A DNA stretch of 64,000 bases, from contig BLAL01000011.1 in NCBI GenBank assembly GCA_015698045.1, positions 2,459,217-2,523,216 of the forward strand. The letters run 5' to 3'. The position numbers were made by a program, and so were the translations under genes. Below, in pieces: positions 26,586 to 40,046 of the stretch. The notes beneath the pieces are model-generated. The model was not told where the DNA came from. It saw only the letters and a program-made list of their open reading frames with translations, and did no database searches. Position 1 is the first letter of the stretch, and each line of letters starts with the position of its first letter. The stretch comes from Rhizophagus clarus. Its lineage: Eukaryota > Glomeromycota > Glomeromycetes > Glomerales > Glomeraceae.

Positions 26586-29500
26586 TATATATCATTTTTT
26601 TCCAATATATACTGATACATAATTTTACTTTCAGTCACGTGATACACGTTTAGATTACCAGTATAAATAAATCTTTGAATTGGGTGACCTAAATTTTATT
26701 GGCCTAAAACAGGGACGATGATTTTTAAAATATAAAATTTATTTAAGAATTTGTGAATTTGTGAATTTGTTTATTTACTAGTTTTTATTAATATTTTGTT
26801 GTATAATTAGCTTAATTTTGTGGTAATTTGTGAATATTTTTTTATTGTATTATATAATAAAAAATTTCATCATATTATATTAATTAATTATTAGTAAAGT
26901 AAAAAATGTAAAAAAAAACTAAATTAACAAAAAAACTAGTTAAAATTCAAATTAAAATGCATTATGTTTAAAGCTTTCAATGATTTCAATAATAAATTTT
27001 GATAATCATCATCCAATATTGTATAATAAATAGAGAAACTTCTTTCAACTATGCAGTTAGAAATTGGTAACCAAATGTAATCTAATGCAATATTAGATAA
27101 TAGTAATAATTAATTTACCATTTCTAGCCAAAAATCCTCAATTCTAATATTATTTATAACCTATTGTTAATCACAATAAATAGACCATTTACAAAGTAAT
27201 TCATAAGAAAGATTGTTAAAACTATTAATTATTGAATAATTCCTAATATTTCTTCTTTTTATATTTGAGAAATTGAATAAGTAAAATTAAAAAATTAATA
27301 TATTTTAAATAATTCTTATATAAGATGATTTGGAATATATAAAAAAAATTTTTTAAAGGCAATATCAAATGTAATATGAAAAATTAAATAAAAATCAAGT
27401 GAATTAAAATAAAAATTTAAAATAATATTTTTAATTAAAGAACCAAAATTAGACAAAACTTAATTTGATTGTAAGTAAGAATCAAGATGCTGAAATTATT
27501 ATTGTTTAATAAAGGAAAAAATAGGTGAATTTTTTATTGAAATTAAGAATATAAACAAATTTTTTTAAAAACATTAAAATAAAATAAATATATTAGATTA
27601 CAATTAACTCTTTTTGTTAATTATCTTGTAAAATAACATAAATTTTTGCTATTTTTTTATTTTTAGTTTTGATTTACAATTCAGTTTTAAAGAAATTTGG
27701 CCAATATTCAATATAATCTTTAATATAAAAAATCATTCAAAACTAAGAATTTCATTATATTGCGTTAAATAATAGAATTTTATATAATGATGCAATCCCA
27801 TGTTTTTTTTAAATATACCAGTACTATACTAGTATCTTCATATAAAAGTATTAACAAAAACATCTTTTATATTTTATAAAAAACTTTTTAAAATGTTAAA
27901 TTAAAAAGCCTCTTTAAATTTTATTAAAAAAAAAAAATTTTTTATTAATAAAAGCAAGTAATATTCAAAGATTAATTTAAATTTCAAAGATTATTATATA
28001 CTACTTATACCTAATTAAGTTTAAAATATATACACAATATGATACATATATAAGTTAAAGTATAATTAACTTTAGAATATTCTGATAATACTTTTTATAT
28101 AAGCTGTAGAGTCGAAATAAAATAAATTTATTAAATAAAAATTATAATTTGCTAGAATATAAAAAAAAGTTTAGCCTATTATTGAATTATTAATACTATT
28201 CAAAAAAATTAATAAAAATAAGTTTTATAGAATTATGATAAACAAAAATAATATTAACAGTCAGTGGTCATTTCAGATCACTTGTCGATCATTAATTAAA
28301 ATAATTTTGTATAACCATAATTGAATATTTCATCATGTAACTAAAAAAGAAATTTTTTAATACAACACTTATACAAATTAAGTAAATTAATAGTTCGTCA
28401 TATGTATTATAAATTTTTATCATCATTTCCTCTTTAATAATATTTTTTTTTTTTTGCATTTACAAGAAAGTTCGTTTCAAAAATAAAGTTTTCCTTCAGA
28501 TGCAACTTAAAAGTAGATGTGAAATACAATTTAAATAACAAAAATATATGTAATTTTATAAGAAGAAAAAGATTTACTAAGTTAAAAAGGGCAGTTATTT
28601 AGGTAGTATTTGTGTAAACCACAAAAAGTCAATTTTTATAATAAAAAAAAAAAATTTTGATTTCAATAAAACTTTTAGTAAAAGCTTTTTTTAACAGTAA
28701 TTATCTCATTTTTAACTATAATTTGGCAAAATAAACAACTTTTGTTAAGCTTAGAAGGGTGATTAATATGTCAGATTTTTGTTATTTGTAAATTTTGTTA
28801 AAATTTTTAATTAAAGCACTAATAAAAAATCTTTTTATCTATTAAAACAATACTATTAGATCTATTTAGGTGTTATAAGTGAATTTTTGGTCAAAAAACT
28901 AGTTAAATATGATGTTTTTTTGTTTATTTAAATTAAACCTTTAATGCTTAAATCATAATATTATAATAATCATGTAAATTTCTGCAACTTATTAGAAAAA
29001 AATTTTAAAATTTTTAAATTTTAATTCATTAAATATGAAAATAAAACATAAATTATTTATTTATAAAAAAAATTCTTATTAGCTATTAGGTCTATTTGCT
29101 TTGTTAAATTATAAATGAAGATAATACATTATGGATAAGTAAAATATTTTTTTTATTTTTAAAGTAGCGTTAAAATAAAAGATATTTATATAATATTTAA
29201 AAAAAATAAGCAAAAGAAAGAAGTTTAAAAAAATTTTCTTAATATTTTATTAGTTTGCTATATCAAAATAACCATATAATAATTGACTACCTTCTTTGGC
29301 CAGATGCAACCGAATAAAGTAAAATTTTTGACTTTTAAAAAGTTTAAAAATATTTTTCAAGTCTTGAACAAATATGTTTACTATTGTTGGAAAAAGTGTT
29401 ACATTGCATAAATATGGTGTTACTTTTGACCTGAAAATTTCAATTTTAACGTAATTTGGGCTGACATTACGAATTTGGCCAGAATTAAGAAAAATTTAGC

Positions 29501-30142
29501 CAGAATTATGAATTATTAATTGGCAGATTTAACCAGATTGAGTTAATTTTGGCCAACTTTAATTATATATGTGTACTATATATTTAAAGAGAATACTGTA
29601 CCAAAAACTTTTTTTTGCAAATTTTATTAAAAAAAATCTCCCTCTTTTTTCCATGATATGATCAGTGACTGTTAACAATACTATATATGTAATTATCTAA
29701 ACTTTTATCTATAATGATAAAAATAGATTTTGAATTAAATATAAGTTTTAATAAAGTAATTATTTTTCAAAAACTAAAAAAAAATAAATTTATCATAAAG
29801 TAAACGTTTTTGGAATTGAATCTTCTTCTTTAAATTTTTTTTTTTTAAAAAAAAAACAGTTGATTAATTTTTAAAGTAATATATTAATATCTAAAAAAGC
29901 TTTAACTAAATTTTTAATAACTGTTTTTTTGGATTTAGCAGCATGTAAAGAAAATTATAAAATTTATTATTAAATATTCTTTTATTTTTTTTTATAAATT
30001 TTTTTATTGCTTAATATTTACTATTATTTATATGATTATTGATACTAAATTTAAATTTCCATTCTAGATTTATTATAATAAATACAAAATATAATTTTTA
30101 CATCCTTTTTAAATGTTTTGAATATTTTTTAATTTGAAATTT

Positions 30143-30655
30143 AATATTTATTATCAAATGACAAGTCCTCAAGGACAACACATAAGTCTAACTTTTCTTT
30201 TTCAGGTTCTACTACTAATAACTGTAAGAATGATTAAATAAAACTCCCAAGTCTGGTCACTCTACCAAGAAGATCAATCAATCAAGAAATGGCCAGTCCT
30301 CCAAGTCAGATGTAAAACATTTAATAGCTGGACTGAAGGTATTATTGGAACATTATATTTAATTTAGTTGGTGGGATCGATCAATAATCTATACTAACTT
30401 CTTGTCATGCTTTGCATTTATTTTATGTAATATTTTTGTTTTATTAGATTGTAGAATTTTTCTTTTTTCTTTTTCATTTCCCTTATACCTTGGATAATTA
30501 TATAACTAGACTTCCTATTATATTAAAGAGAATGGGCTAGGGCTATAGTAGTTATGAGATATATCTGTAACTTTAGTATGAGGAATAGATGGGCTTTGTC
30601 ATTAGTTATTTTATACTCTTATTGATCTTTTATTTAATAAATAAGCATGTCTTTT

Positions 30656-30686
<31 letters not shown>

Positions 30687-30701
30687 TATTTATTATTAAA
30701 T
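30143..30701 (+). mobile_element. Retroposed insert with poly(A) tail and 17-bp target-site duplication
   Basis: The flanks AATATTTATTATCAAAT (30143-30159) and AATATTTATTATTAAAT (30685-30701) differ at one position. Between them lie about 500 bp ending TTTTAATTAT plus about 23 A residues. An AATAAATAA polyadenylation-like signal lies just upstream at about 30,637. A target duplication plus a 3' poly(A) tail are the marks of LINE-type reverse transcription. The body is richer in GC than its surroundings and has no long reading frame. It could be a SINE, a 5'-truncated LINE or a processed pseudogene of a non-coding transcript. Confidence 0.65.
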
Positions 30702-31375
30702 TTTTTGCCCAACTTGAAGTTATATTATATATAAAAAAAAAAGAAATTTTAATAGTAAAAGTGAAAAAAAATATGATAAAAGTACAATAAATTATAAAAA
30801 TAAACACAATTAATTTAATAGGAGTTTTTATAATAAAAAATTTTAAATTTGTATATTTTCAATATTCATAATTTTCAAAATTAAAAATTTTGTAATATAT
30901 TATATGAAAATTAGAATTCTAAACAATATATATATAGATCAAATGAAAATTTCAAATTTTGTTATAATTAATAAGTAAATTGTTTTAAGTTTTGCTAAGC
31001 AAACTTTTATTATAATTTTTGAATTTTTTATTTTATTAAGCAATTTATTTTGTGACTTATATAAGATTTTAAATAATACATAAAACATAAAATATTAAAA
31101 TAATTTATAAATTTAAAATCAAATACAAATAGATTTCAATATGAAAAATAACTTTATTTACTTACATAAGTAATGTACTATACTGATATCAAACATTAAA
31201 TTACATATTTATTGATAATATAAATGTATATAAATATAAGAAAATTACTAAACTTAACTAGGAGGAATTTTCTTTTTCTATGGCTTATATAGTACAGTTA
31301 TGTATTACATGATTATTTATTATCAATTTTTTTTAAATATGTGAACATACTACATATGCATTTTTCTTCAGAATG

Positions 31376-32490
31376 TTTAATATATTTTTTCTTTAAACCT
31401 TTTGCTTGAGATATGTTCTTTTTTTTATTTTTTTATTTTTCTTTATTTCTCATAACTAGTTTTTTACTAACTTTTCACTCTTTTAGATTCTTTGATCTTT
31501 TTAGTTTTGTAATTAAGGTATACTAAAAAATGTTTAACACTACAGGACTCTGATTCATATTTTTTTTATCTTTTACACTTTGTTTTTTATATTTTATTTT
31601 TTGTATTTCATTCCTTTTGTTCTTTTTAGGTCCTTTAGTGATTTAATTCTTTTCTGCGATTAAGGTATGTTTATTTTTTTTTATTTTTATTTTCACTTAT
31701 TATATTTCATTCTTTACTAATTTTTTTTTTTATTTTTTTCTTCTTTTTCACCCTTTTTTTATCTCTCTTTTTCTTTTGTTTTCCCATTGTTTCTCTTTTT
31801 TTTTTATTTTTCTATCATTATTCTCTTTATTTTTTATTTTTTTTATTTTATTCTATCTCCTTTCAGTTTTTTCATCTTCCTATTATTTTCCCTCTTTTTT
31901 TTATCTTCTTATCATTATCCTCTTTCTTTTTTGTTTTTCCACTTCTATACCCTTTTTCTTTTTCATCTTCCTATTATTATCTTCTTTCTTTTTGCATCCC
32001 ATTGTTATTTCCTTTCTTTTTATTTTCTTATCATTATTCTTTTTCCTTTTTATTTTTCTATTTTCCTTTTTACCTTCTTATCAGTTTTTTCTTTTTGTTC
32101 CTTTTTTTTTCATTTTTCTTTTACCTCTGATTATTTTCTTTCCATTTCTTTTTTGTTCCTTCTTTCTTTTTTTTCTTTTTTTTTTATCCCTTTTCATTTT
32201 ACTTCTTTCTTTTTATCTTCTCATTATTATTTTTCTTTCTTTTCATCTTCCTATCATTATTCTTTTAACTTTTTATTTTTCTATTATTTTTTCCTTTTTT
32301 TTTATTCCTTCTTCATTCTTTTCATTCTTTTTTACTCCTTTCTTATTCTTTTTACTCCATCTTTACACTTTTCATTTTCTCTTTACTCTTTCATTCTTTT
32401 CAATCATTTCTTTATTTTTTCTGTTACCTCATTATATTTTCATTCCTTATTCTTCTTTTTATTATAACTCTTTATTTTATTTATTTTAGG
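31376..32490 (+). repeat. About 1.1 kb of pyrimidine-rich low-complexity DNA
   Basis: The plus strand is almost entirely T and C, most purely from 31,730 to 32,400, with TTCTTTTT-type units and CATTATT interruptions. Because stop codons need purines, two frames stay open for over 200 codons. Their products would be nearly all Phe, Leu, Ser, Ile and Tyr. These are not regarded as genes. Such strand-biased tracts can form triplex (H-DNA) structures. Confidence 0.75.
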
Positions 32491-34560
32491 CTGCTCCAAC
32501 TTACAGTTATATTTCACAAAAATTTTTATTGAAAAAAGACATAAAGAGTGGAGAATCAAAAAAAAAAATTACAAATTTTTTTAAATAATAATCAAATACA
32601 AAAAATGATGGGAAATTATTATTTATTAATACTAATTGTAATATTTATTATAGAATCTTTGAAAATAGAAGGGGATAATGATAGATTACCTATTTACATA
32701 TTATAAAAATTTTATTTTAAATTATATGTCTTTTTTTTTACATTTGTATTTTGTCTTTTATAAAAAAATTCTTTTCTTTTTTCTTGACAAATTTCACATA
32801 AGAGGTAAATTGAGGGTGTATATTTAGAAGATTCTTTACTAAAAATGAGCACTATTCATTCATCTAGACTAAAAGAAGTTTGTAATTGCAATATCTTCTT
32901 CTAGTCTTTTTTTAGTGTTTTGCTTCTAAGATTTGATTAAGGGCATGATAGATATAGGTATAGATTGATATAAGAGTGTGGTGTCTAAACTTTCATTTAA
33001 TAATCCTTATAAATCTTCATTAATCTCATCAAAATTTATTGATATATCTGATTGGTATATAGAATCTCCTAAATTTTCATATCAGGAATTAATTTGTTAC
33101 TTTGCTTCAACTTTTGATAAATTTTAGAATTCAGGAAAATTATTCCCATAAGTTTGTTATCTAAGAGAAGAATATTAAGAATGCAAGTAAAAAAGTGAAT
33201 GTAAATAGGATGATAGTCATCTGTATCTATCTTTTCTATCAACTTGTTCTTAAAAACATATTGGTCTTTATATTTATTGAAGAATTATTCTATACTGCTT
33301 GAATCCATAAAGCTATTATGACAAAAAAAGGAGAATTCTTTTTAACAAGATTTGTTAAAAAATTAACTATAATATTATAATAATGATCTAAAGGTAAGTC
33401 TTCATGTCAAAGTCCAAGGTAACTAAAGGTAGTAAAGCCATTTTTTCCATTTTCTTGGCTGGTTTTATTAGTAAAAATCTGGGCTTTGTATTAAATAAAA
33501 TAAATTTTTTTTCACAAAAAAGTTAGTTTTGTAAATCAACAGGAAGAGTTCAAATAACATAAATATTTGTTTTTTAAAATAAAAAAAAAACTAAAATAAA
33601 AATAATAAGTATATATATAACAAACTTATATTTACTTTTAAAATAATAAAATTAATATTTAAAAACTTAAATTTTTTTAATTATTTTAACTTATATGATC
33701 ATATTAATTTTAATTTTAATTTTATTATTTAAAAGAAGTTATAATTATTTATACAATTATTAATTACTAAATAGCAGAATAAAATAATTAATCATATCAC
33801 TCTTTTTCACTTTATGTAATTTAAAAAACCAATTTTATATTACTTTTTAGTATTTTTAAGGCTAAAATTTACCAATTATCTAACTTTTGATTTATATATA
33901 GCTGGTTATCATATAACTTCAAAAAATATTTGGGATCAGACACTTATAACTTTTACTGTATCATTTATTCAATAATATTATAAAGAATTATTTGATTATT
34001 CAAAAATAAATATATTTCAATTTTTCTTAATAAAAATTCAAAAAAAGTGAATGATTACTATCATTTCAATTTTGGTAATATTTTTTAAAAAATAGCTTTT
34101 AGTATAACATTTAGAATGATTTAAAAATTTATATTTTTTGTAAAAGTCAACAGCTTTATAAATAAATTTAATTGTAATAGAAGCTATTTTTTAAATGAGC
34201 ATTTTACTGTTCAATTTGGTATAAGAAATAATGATCTAATTAGAATAATAATGAAGTTATAACCAAATTAAGAAGCAGTATTCTTATCACCATTCTTTTT
34301 GCCAGAAACTGTAATTTTAAAAAATAATACTAATTCAAATACAATTTTATTGTATTATAAATAAAAGATACTTGTAACAAAAAAAATTTTTTTTTTACAA
34401 TAATTTTTTCTTTTCAAATTCATTACAATAATAATTAAATATGTTTTTTTGTCACAACAGGCACAGGTTCAATATTCCTATATATAGAAAAGATATTGAT
34501 TAAATACTATTTTATTATATTTATAATATAACAAAATAACCATTAAATAATTCTAAAAAT

Positions 34561-37500
34561 TTACCAAATCCGTTCTGCATATTCTTGGATAGCACGATCA
34601 CTATATATCATGAAGTGATTAATAAAGTTAAATGCAAATTGAAAATGTACTTAATGTACTCTTATACATACGATGAGAATTTGCCCATATTTGCTGAACA
34701 CAAAATACTCTTTGTTATCCATCCTTCTTTATCTTTATAGGCTTCATCCACCAATTTTTGTGCGTCAAGATATGATTGGAAGTCATCAGAAATCAAGTAG
34801 TAATCTTGACCAAGAGTCAAAGTGTTTATTAAAGGTGCAAAAATGCGTGAATCACCAAATTGACCTGATTCGATGTCATTAATTACAGCTTGTAAAGAAG
34901 GATCCATTGGTACGTTACGATACCTAGATCGATAATGAAAGCAAAAAAAAAGTGTTTAACGATTTCTACATTTTATTTGTCACATGAATTGTGCTTACCT
35001 ATGAGCATGTCTCAGGTCATCAACCTGATGAGCTAAATTTCCAAACATGAAAATGTTATCGTCACCAATTTCTTCATGAATTTCAATATTAGCACCGTCA
35101 ACAGTACCAAGAATTAAACCTCCATTCAAAACAAATTTCATGTTACTGGTACCAGAAGCTTCTGTACCAGCTGTTGAGATATGTTGCGAAATGTCTGAGG
35201 CTGGAATAATAATTTCAGCAACTGAGACATTATAATCTGGGATAAAGGCAACCTTGAATATAAAAAATTATAAATATCATATTAAATATAATACCACATT
35301 ATGATGATGAAATATGTGTTACCTTCAAGGAATCTTCAATTGAATTATCGTTGTTTACGACTTCGGCAACACTATTTATTAGTTTAATAACTAATTTTGC
35401 GATATAATAACCTTTGAATTTAAGAGACAAAAGTTAATAATCATATAAATTTCTGAATTATTTAAATACTTAAATTACTTACCAGGAGCAGCTTTTCCCC
35501 CGAAAATGACAACTCGATGAACAACATCGGCTCTTTCTTCCGAGGTCATCTTTTTTAATGTATTATACCGGTGAATAACGCTAAAAATAAAAATTATTTA
35601 TTAAATTAAATGCGTAATGAATTCAAGAATAAACGTAAACATACCCCAAAATATTCATAAATTGTCTCTTGTATTCGTGAATTCTTTTAACTTGGACATC
35701 AAACAAAGCATTCGAATTCACGATAATACCGGTTGTTTTTTTGATATATTCAGTCAAACGAACCTAACATAATGAAAATTCAACATTCCAATTATCATAC
35801 AATTATTATAGTATTAGGATCAAACGTCTCATACTTTGTTTGAATGTTTAGCGGCAACCCAACGTTTTCTGAAATCCTTATTGTCAACATATGATTTAAG
35901 CCCTTTCAATAAATCAAGATTCTAATAAATTCATGTTAGTAATGATAATGGTATAAAATAGTACTTAAATTTTAGTAAAGTAAATTGAATGATATAAGTT
36001 TACCTTTAGCCAATTTTTATTTCCCAAGGTATCGGTTATTAATTCACTTAATTTAGGGTTGGCTTGATGTAACCACCTGAAGAAAAGAAGCTACGTTATA
36101 ATTAAGAATTGTATCAAGCATAGAAGTAAACTTAAAAATTAACTCAAAGCACCTGCGAGGGGTAATACCATTTGTCTTGTTTTCAAATTTACTGTCATTA
36201 CCATAATATTGGATGAAATCTTTGAAAATCTAACGAAACAAAAATATAACATTTATCAAAATGAAAAAAAAATGATTATTACAATTAATAATTTGGTTTT
36301 ACCGTTTTTTTAATCAATTCTGAATGTAACTCGGCAACACCATTGACCCGATGAGAACCTAACGACAACAAATCGAGATCGAGTCAGACAAATTTTCATA
36401 AATGTGGAGATTTTAAGTGACTTACCAACGACGGCAAGATGTGCCATTCTAAAAAAAAAAAAAAATTACATCAATTAAATATCAAATATATAAATTGAAT
36501 GATTTTTATTAAGACCAACCTCACAAATTGTGGCGTTGATTCTTCAATAATAGATAATCTGGCCAAAAGATCACGGTTATCAGGGAAAGCCTTTTCGACT
36601 TTTTGCAAGAAGAACTATAATCGTATAAAGAGTAAAATATTTGAAATTAAGGTGTTGTTACTAAAGATTATCCAACTTCGATTACCGTTCACTTACCAAG
36701 TTAATATCAAAGATGATTTGCATATGCCTTGGTAACAAATATTGTACCATGGGAACTGGCCACCTTTCCATAGCCTCGGGAAGAATAGTGTGATTTGTGA
36801 AAGCAAAAGTCCGTGTAACGATCTCCCATGCATCATCCCAATCAACTCCTTCAAGATCAACCAATATTCTTTGAAGTTCAACAATAGCGAGTGAAGGATG
36901 GGTATCTACATAAATTTTAATGTCAATATTAAAATCAGTTATTTATAAGTCGAAGTAACATCATTTATTTGTATGAATGCAAACCATTCAATTGGATGGC
37001 AACCTAAATTAAGAAATAAACGAAGATAAGTAATAATAATAAACATTTTAGAAATAATACGGTATACAAATTCATCCATATTTACTTGATCGGGGAAATG
37101 ACTCCACGGCCTTTGCGATTTTTTGAAACGGCGAACACTACAAAATTAATAACAATTACTTATAAGTACAACATTTTTCAATAAGTTATACGAATATTCA
37201 ATCAAATAATACTCACATATCGAAAAGGCTAGCGGCTACCCAGAAATATTGCTGTTTCAGACGTAATTCTTTACCAACCATATGGTTATCGTTAGGATAC
37301 AAGACAGCTGTTATGTTTTCAGCTTGCATTTGTTCTTGAACAGCTTGTTCATATTGACCTTCGTTGAACCGGGAAAGATCAAATTGACGTTTGGGTTTAC
37401 TACTCCAAAGACGGATATTAATACAGTTCTTGGTACCGTACCCTAATGAAAAAAAACAAATAATTATAAATGAATGTCACAAAAAGACACTGGAAAAAAA

Positions 37501-38916
37501 TTGAAATTAATCAAGCAGACAATCGTTAACCTGGTATGGGTACATCATATGCAACAGACTGAACCGTATCAATGCCTTCCCATGCGTATCGTTTACGACC
37601 TTTTTCATCAGTATAACGATTTACAGAACCGTAAAATTTGACATCAACCACAACATCGAGACGAGGCAATTCCCACGGATTGTCAAAGTTAAGCCAGTAA
37701 TCCGGAAATTCCACTTGGTACCCGTCCTTTAATCTATAAAACCACCCGATTTATAATTAATTAGGTTTAATAAACAAAATATTTAAATATTATAAAATAA
37801 AATATAATACCTTTGTTGAAAGATACCATAAGTGTACCTAAGACCGTAACCCCAAGCAGGATAATCCAAAGTAGCTAAAGAATCCATATAACAAGCAGCA
37901 AGACGACCCAAACCACCATTGCCAAGAGCAGCATCGACTTCTTGGTCAAGAACGTCTTCCATTGCAAAACCTAATTCCTTGACGCCCTCTGAAAGAAAAG
38001 CATAAACTTAGAATTGAAAAATTGAGTAATAAGCGCATAAGTATTCATTTGATATACCCCCACAGTTGTCTTTTAATCCCAAATTGAGAAGAGCATTATC
38101 TAATGATCTTCCCAGCAAGAATTCCAAAGACAAATAGTATACACGCTTAGAATCAGCTTCAGTATGGGTCTAATACGAAATGAGATTAATTGCGAAAAAA
38201 TAATTCATGTAATCAGAATTTAAAATTGCCATTATTTTATGTGAAGATATTATTTGCAACACTAATTGGTAACATCTTATAGATACGAGTAATACTATGC
38301 ATACAAGTCATTGACTTTAATTAATGATCGGATTTGATTTATTATGAAAGCATTAAATTTGTAAGTAATCTTTGTGTGATTCCAGGCTAACAAACGCATA
38401 TTCTTTTGTTTGAAACTAGCTAAAACACTTAAAAAGCACAAACCTGTTGCGTTTCATTCCACCTCTTGATTAACCGATCTCGAACGCTGTATAAATAATG
38501 TTATTTGTTATAACGATCCTAATAAGAAACAACGAAATTTGAATTATGACTTACGAATGAGCAGTTGCTTGATATGCGCTAAAATTATCAATATTATAAA
38601 TTGATCTAGCGAGTGTTGTGGTCACGTGACGAATAAACGATTTCTGAAAAGCTTCCTTGTCTTAATAAAAAGCATCAATTTCAATCAAAAACTTTTCATT
38701 GATTTGCCAAATTAACTAATTTTATCGGATCAAATACGAACCATCAGTTTCATCGCCGCCATATTTTTCCCACAAAGCTAAAGTTTCCTTAGGCAATTTA
38801 GCTATTTCTTTATTAAGTTCTTTTTGCCCGACTCCGGTAAAAGTACGCTTGTGGTATCGAGGCTTTGTGGAAGTAGCAGCACCGTCAGCACCGTCAGCAC
38901 CGCTAGCATTAGACAT
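34561..38916 (-). CDS. GPH1: Glycogen phosphorylase
   Basis: A full-length gene of many short exons, from the start at 38916 to a TAA at 34563-34561. N-terminus [14 protein letters not shown], then [12 protein letters not shown], a likely phosphorylation-control segment. Landmarks in order: [45 protein letters not shown]-like NPKLSEL, the PLP-site signature [20 protein letters not shown] near 35,160, and [20 protein letters not shown]. It ends [16 protein letters not shown]. The enzyme releases glucose-1-phosphate from glycogen in the cytosol. One intron (about 38,170-38,440) is longer than the rest. It pairs functionally with the CBM48 protein 9 kb upstream. Confidence 0.95.
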
Positions 38917-39608
38917 AATATATTGATATATAAGTTATCAAGAGATAATGAAAATAAAAAACTTTATAAATGGGAAAAAAGGAGGAATATTTATCGGAAA
39001 GGTAGTATCAGCAAATCAGTTAAAAACTTCATGTGTAAAAGATGTGCATGTTGCACAAGTAAGATAAAGTGATCTTAAATCTTTAAATTACAAATAAATG
39101 CTATCATCATAGTGTCAGAGAAATAAAAACAATCAATAGCGGTTTAACGCCTTCTTTCTCTTATTCTTTGTAATATCGTTCAACAAAGAACACAAGTTTT
39201 GCTGATCGGTACTTTGTCTAAAATGAAATAAACAATTTGCCGATAATATTCTGACATTTACATCACTACAGATCTTGTAATTGCCTACTTTCCGAATTTT
39301 TACATTTTAGGAAATATTAAGAACATAAAGTATATATTCATTATTTTCAAATGCTTTAGTAATTCAAAGATTTTGGGGTAGCATTCTATTGCAGGATTCT
39401 AAGATTATTATTGCTTAGGGTTGGTTAGATAAATGAACAGTTTTTAATATTTAAAAATAATCATCCAATATTTGCATGATAATAGTAATTTTTCAAATTA
39501 CTATTGTAATAATAAATGACGCATTGTATAACATATCTAATGAATATTTCGTTATGAATTACTAAATTTTATGTATTTATCTAATAACGACGAACACTCT
39601 TTAATCCT
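38917..39608. other. Intergenic: glycogen phosphorylase promoter and 3' side of uS14m
   Basis: AT-rich sequence with moderate GC near 38,990-39,190. The open frame at 38824-39072 is antisense to the phosphorylase first exon and is not a gene. No factor-binding sites were assigned. Confidence 0.4.
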
Positions 39609-39926
39609 TCACCAAACGGCTTTTTTGACTCCAGGTATCTCTCCATTTAAAGCTTTCAATCTAAATTGATACCGGCAAAGTCTTGAATCTCGAAAAATAC
39701 CGCGAGCTCGACCAGTTTCAGTACAACGGTTTCTTATAGTTGTGGGTCGAGCATGACGAGAAAAAGAATTTAGCATAAGTTGAGCATGTTGCCTAATTCT
39801 TGGGTGAATCTGTTCGTTACGTGTAATATATCGATAAGCTTGTCGAATTAATTCAGTGGCTGCAACTGTTTCGCGAGTTTTTATGTCGCGACGAACTCTT
39901 GCTTGACTTAGAATACGAAAATGCAT
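39609..39926 (-). CDS. MRPS14: Mitochondrial small-subunit ribosomal protein uS14m (Mrp2 / MRPS14)
   Basis: A single uninterrupted exon of 105 residues, unusual in this intron-rich block. It is strongly basic. The C-terminal half carries the uS14 signature RNRCTETGRARGIFRDSRLC followed by RYQFRLKALNGEIPGVKKAVW. The zinc-binding cysteines of bacterial C+ forms are absent, as expected for mitochondrial proteins. The N-terminal Arg-rich stretch (MHFRILSQARVRRDIKTRET) could act as a mitochondrial targeting sequence. It shares a 120-bp upstream region with USE1. Confidence 0.93.
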   Translation of the reverse strand: MHFRILSQARVRRDIKTRETVAATELIRQAYRYITRNEQIHPRIRQHAQLMLNSFSRHARPTTIRNRCTETGRARGIFRDSRLCRYQFRLKALNGEIPGVKKAVW

Positions 39927-40046
39927 TTTTTTTTTTTGCTTTCATGAGCCAGTCGATCAAATTTGTGATTTAATCATCCAATCGGAATTAATCACGTTTT
40001 AATTTGAGAATCAAATGCGACCTGACAGTTCATTCCTTTCCGTAGA
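39927..40046. promoter_or_regulatory. 120-bp bidirectional promoter between uS14m and USE1
   Basis: Start codons face away from each other 120 bp apart, so both promoters and 5' UTRs must fit in this stretch or overlap. It has a T run next to the uS14m ATG and the inverted pair AATCATCCAATCGG near 39,972, with a CCAAT-like box. The CCAAT assignment is inference. Confidence 0.45.

Larger units (their letters stand above)
25630..34560. other. 8.9-kb AT-rich gene desert
   Basis: No intact gene was found on either strand. The identifiable contents are a MITE (26349-26585), TGGCCA-bearing degenerate repeats (29,300-29,580), a poly(A)-tailed retroposed insert (30160-30684) and a pyrimidine-rich tract (about 31,376-32,490). 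There is also one 52-codon relic frame (32969-33127). The rest is very AT-rich sequence with no feature that I can name. Confidence 0.6.

Noticed and set aside
31776..32489. Two overlapping frames of 226-237 codons rich in Phe, Leu and Ser
   Set aside because: They arise because a purine-poor strand has few stop codons; composition is pure low complexity with no start context or splice sites.
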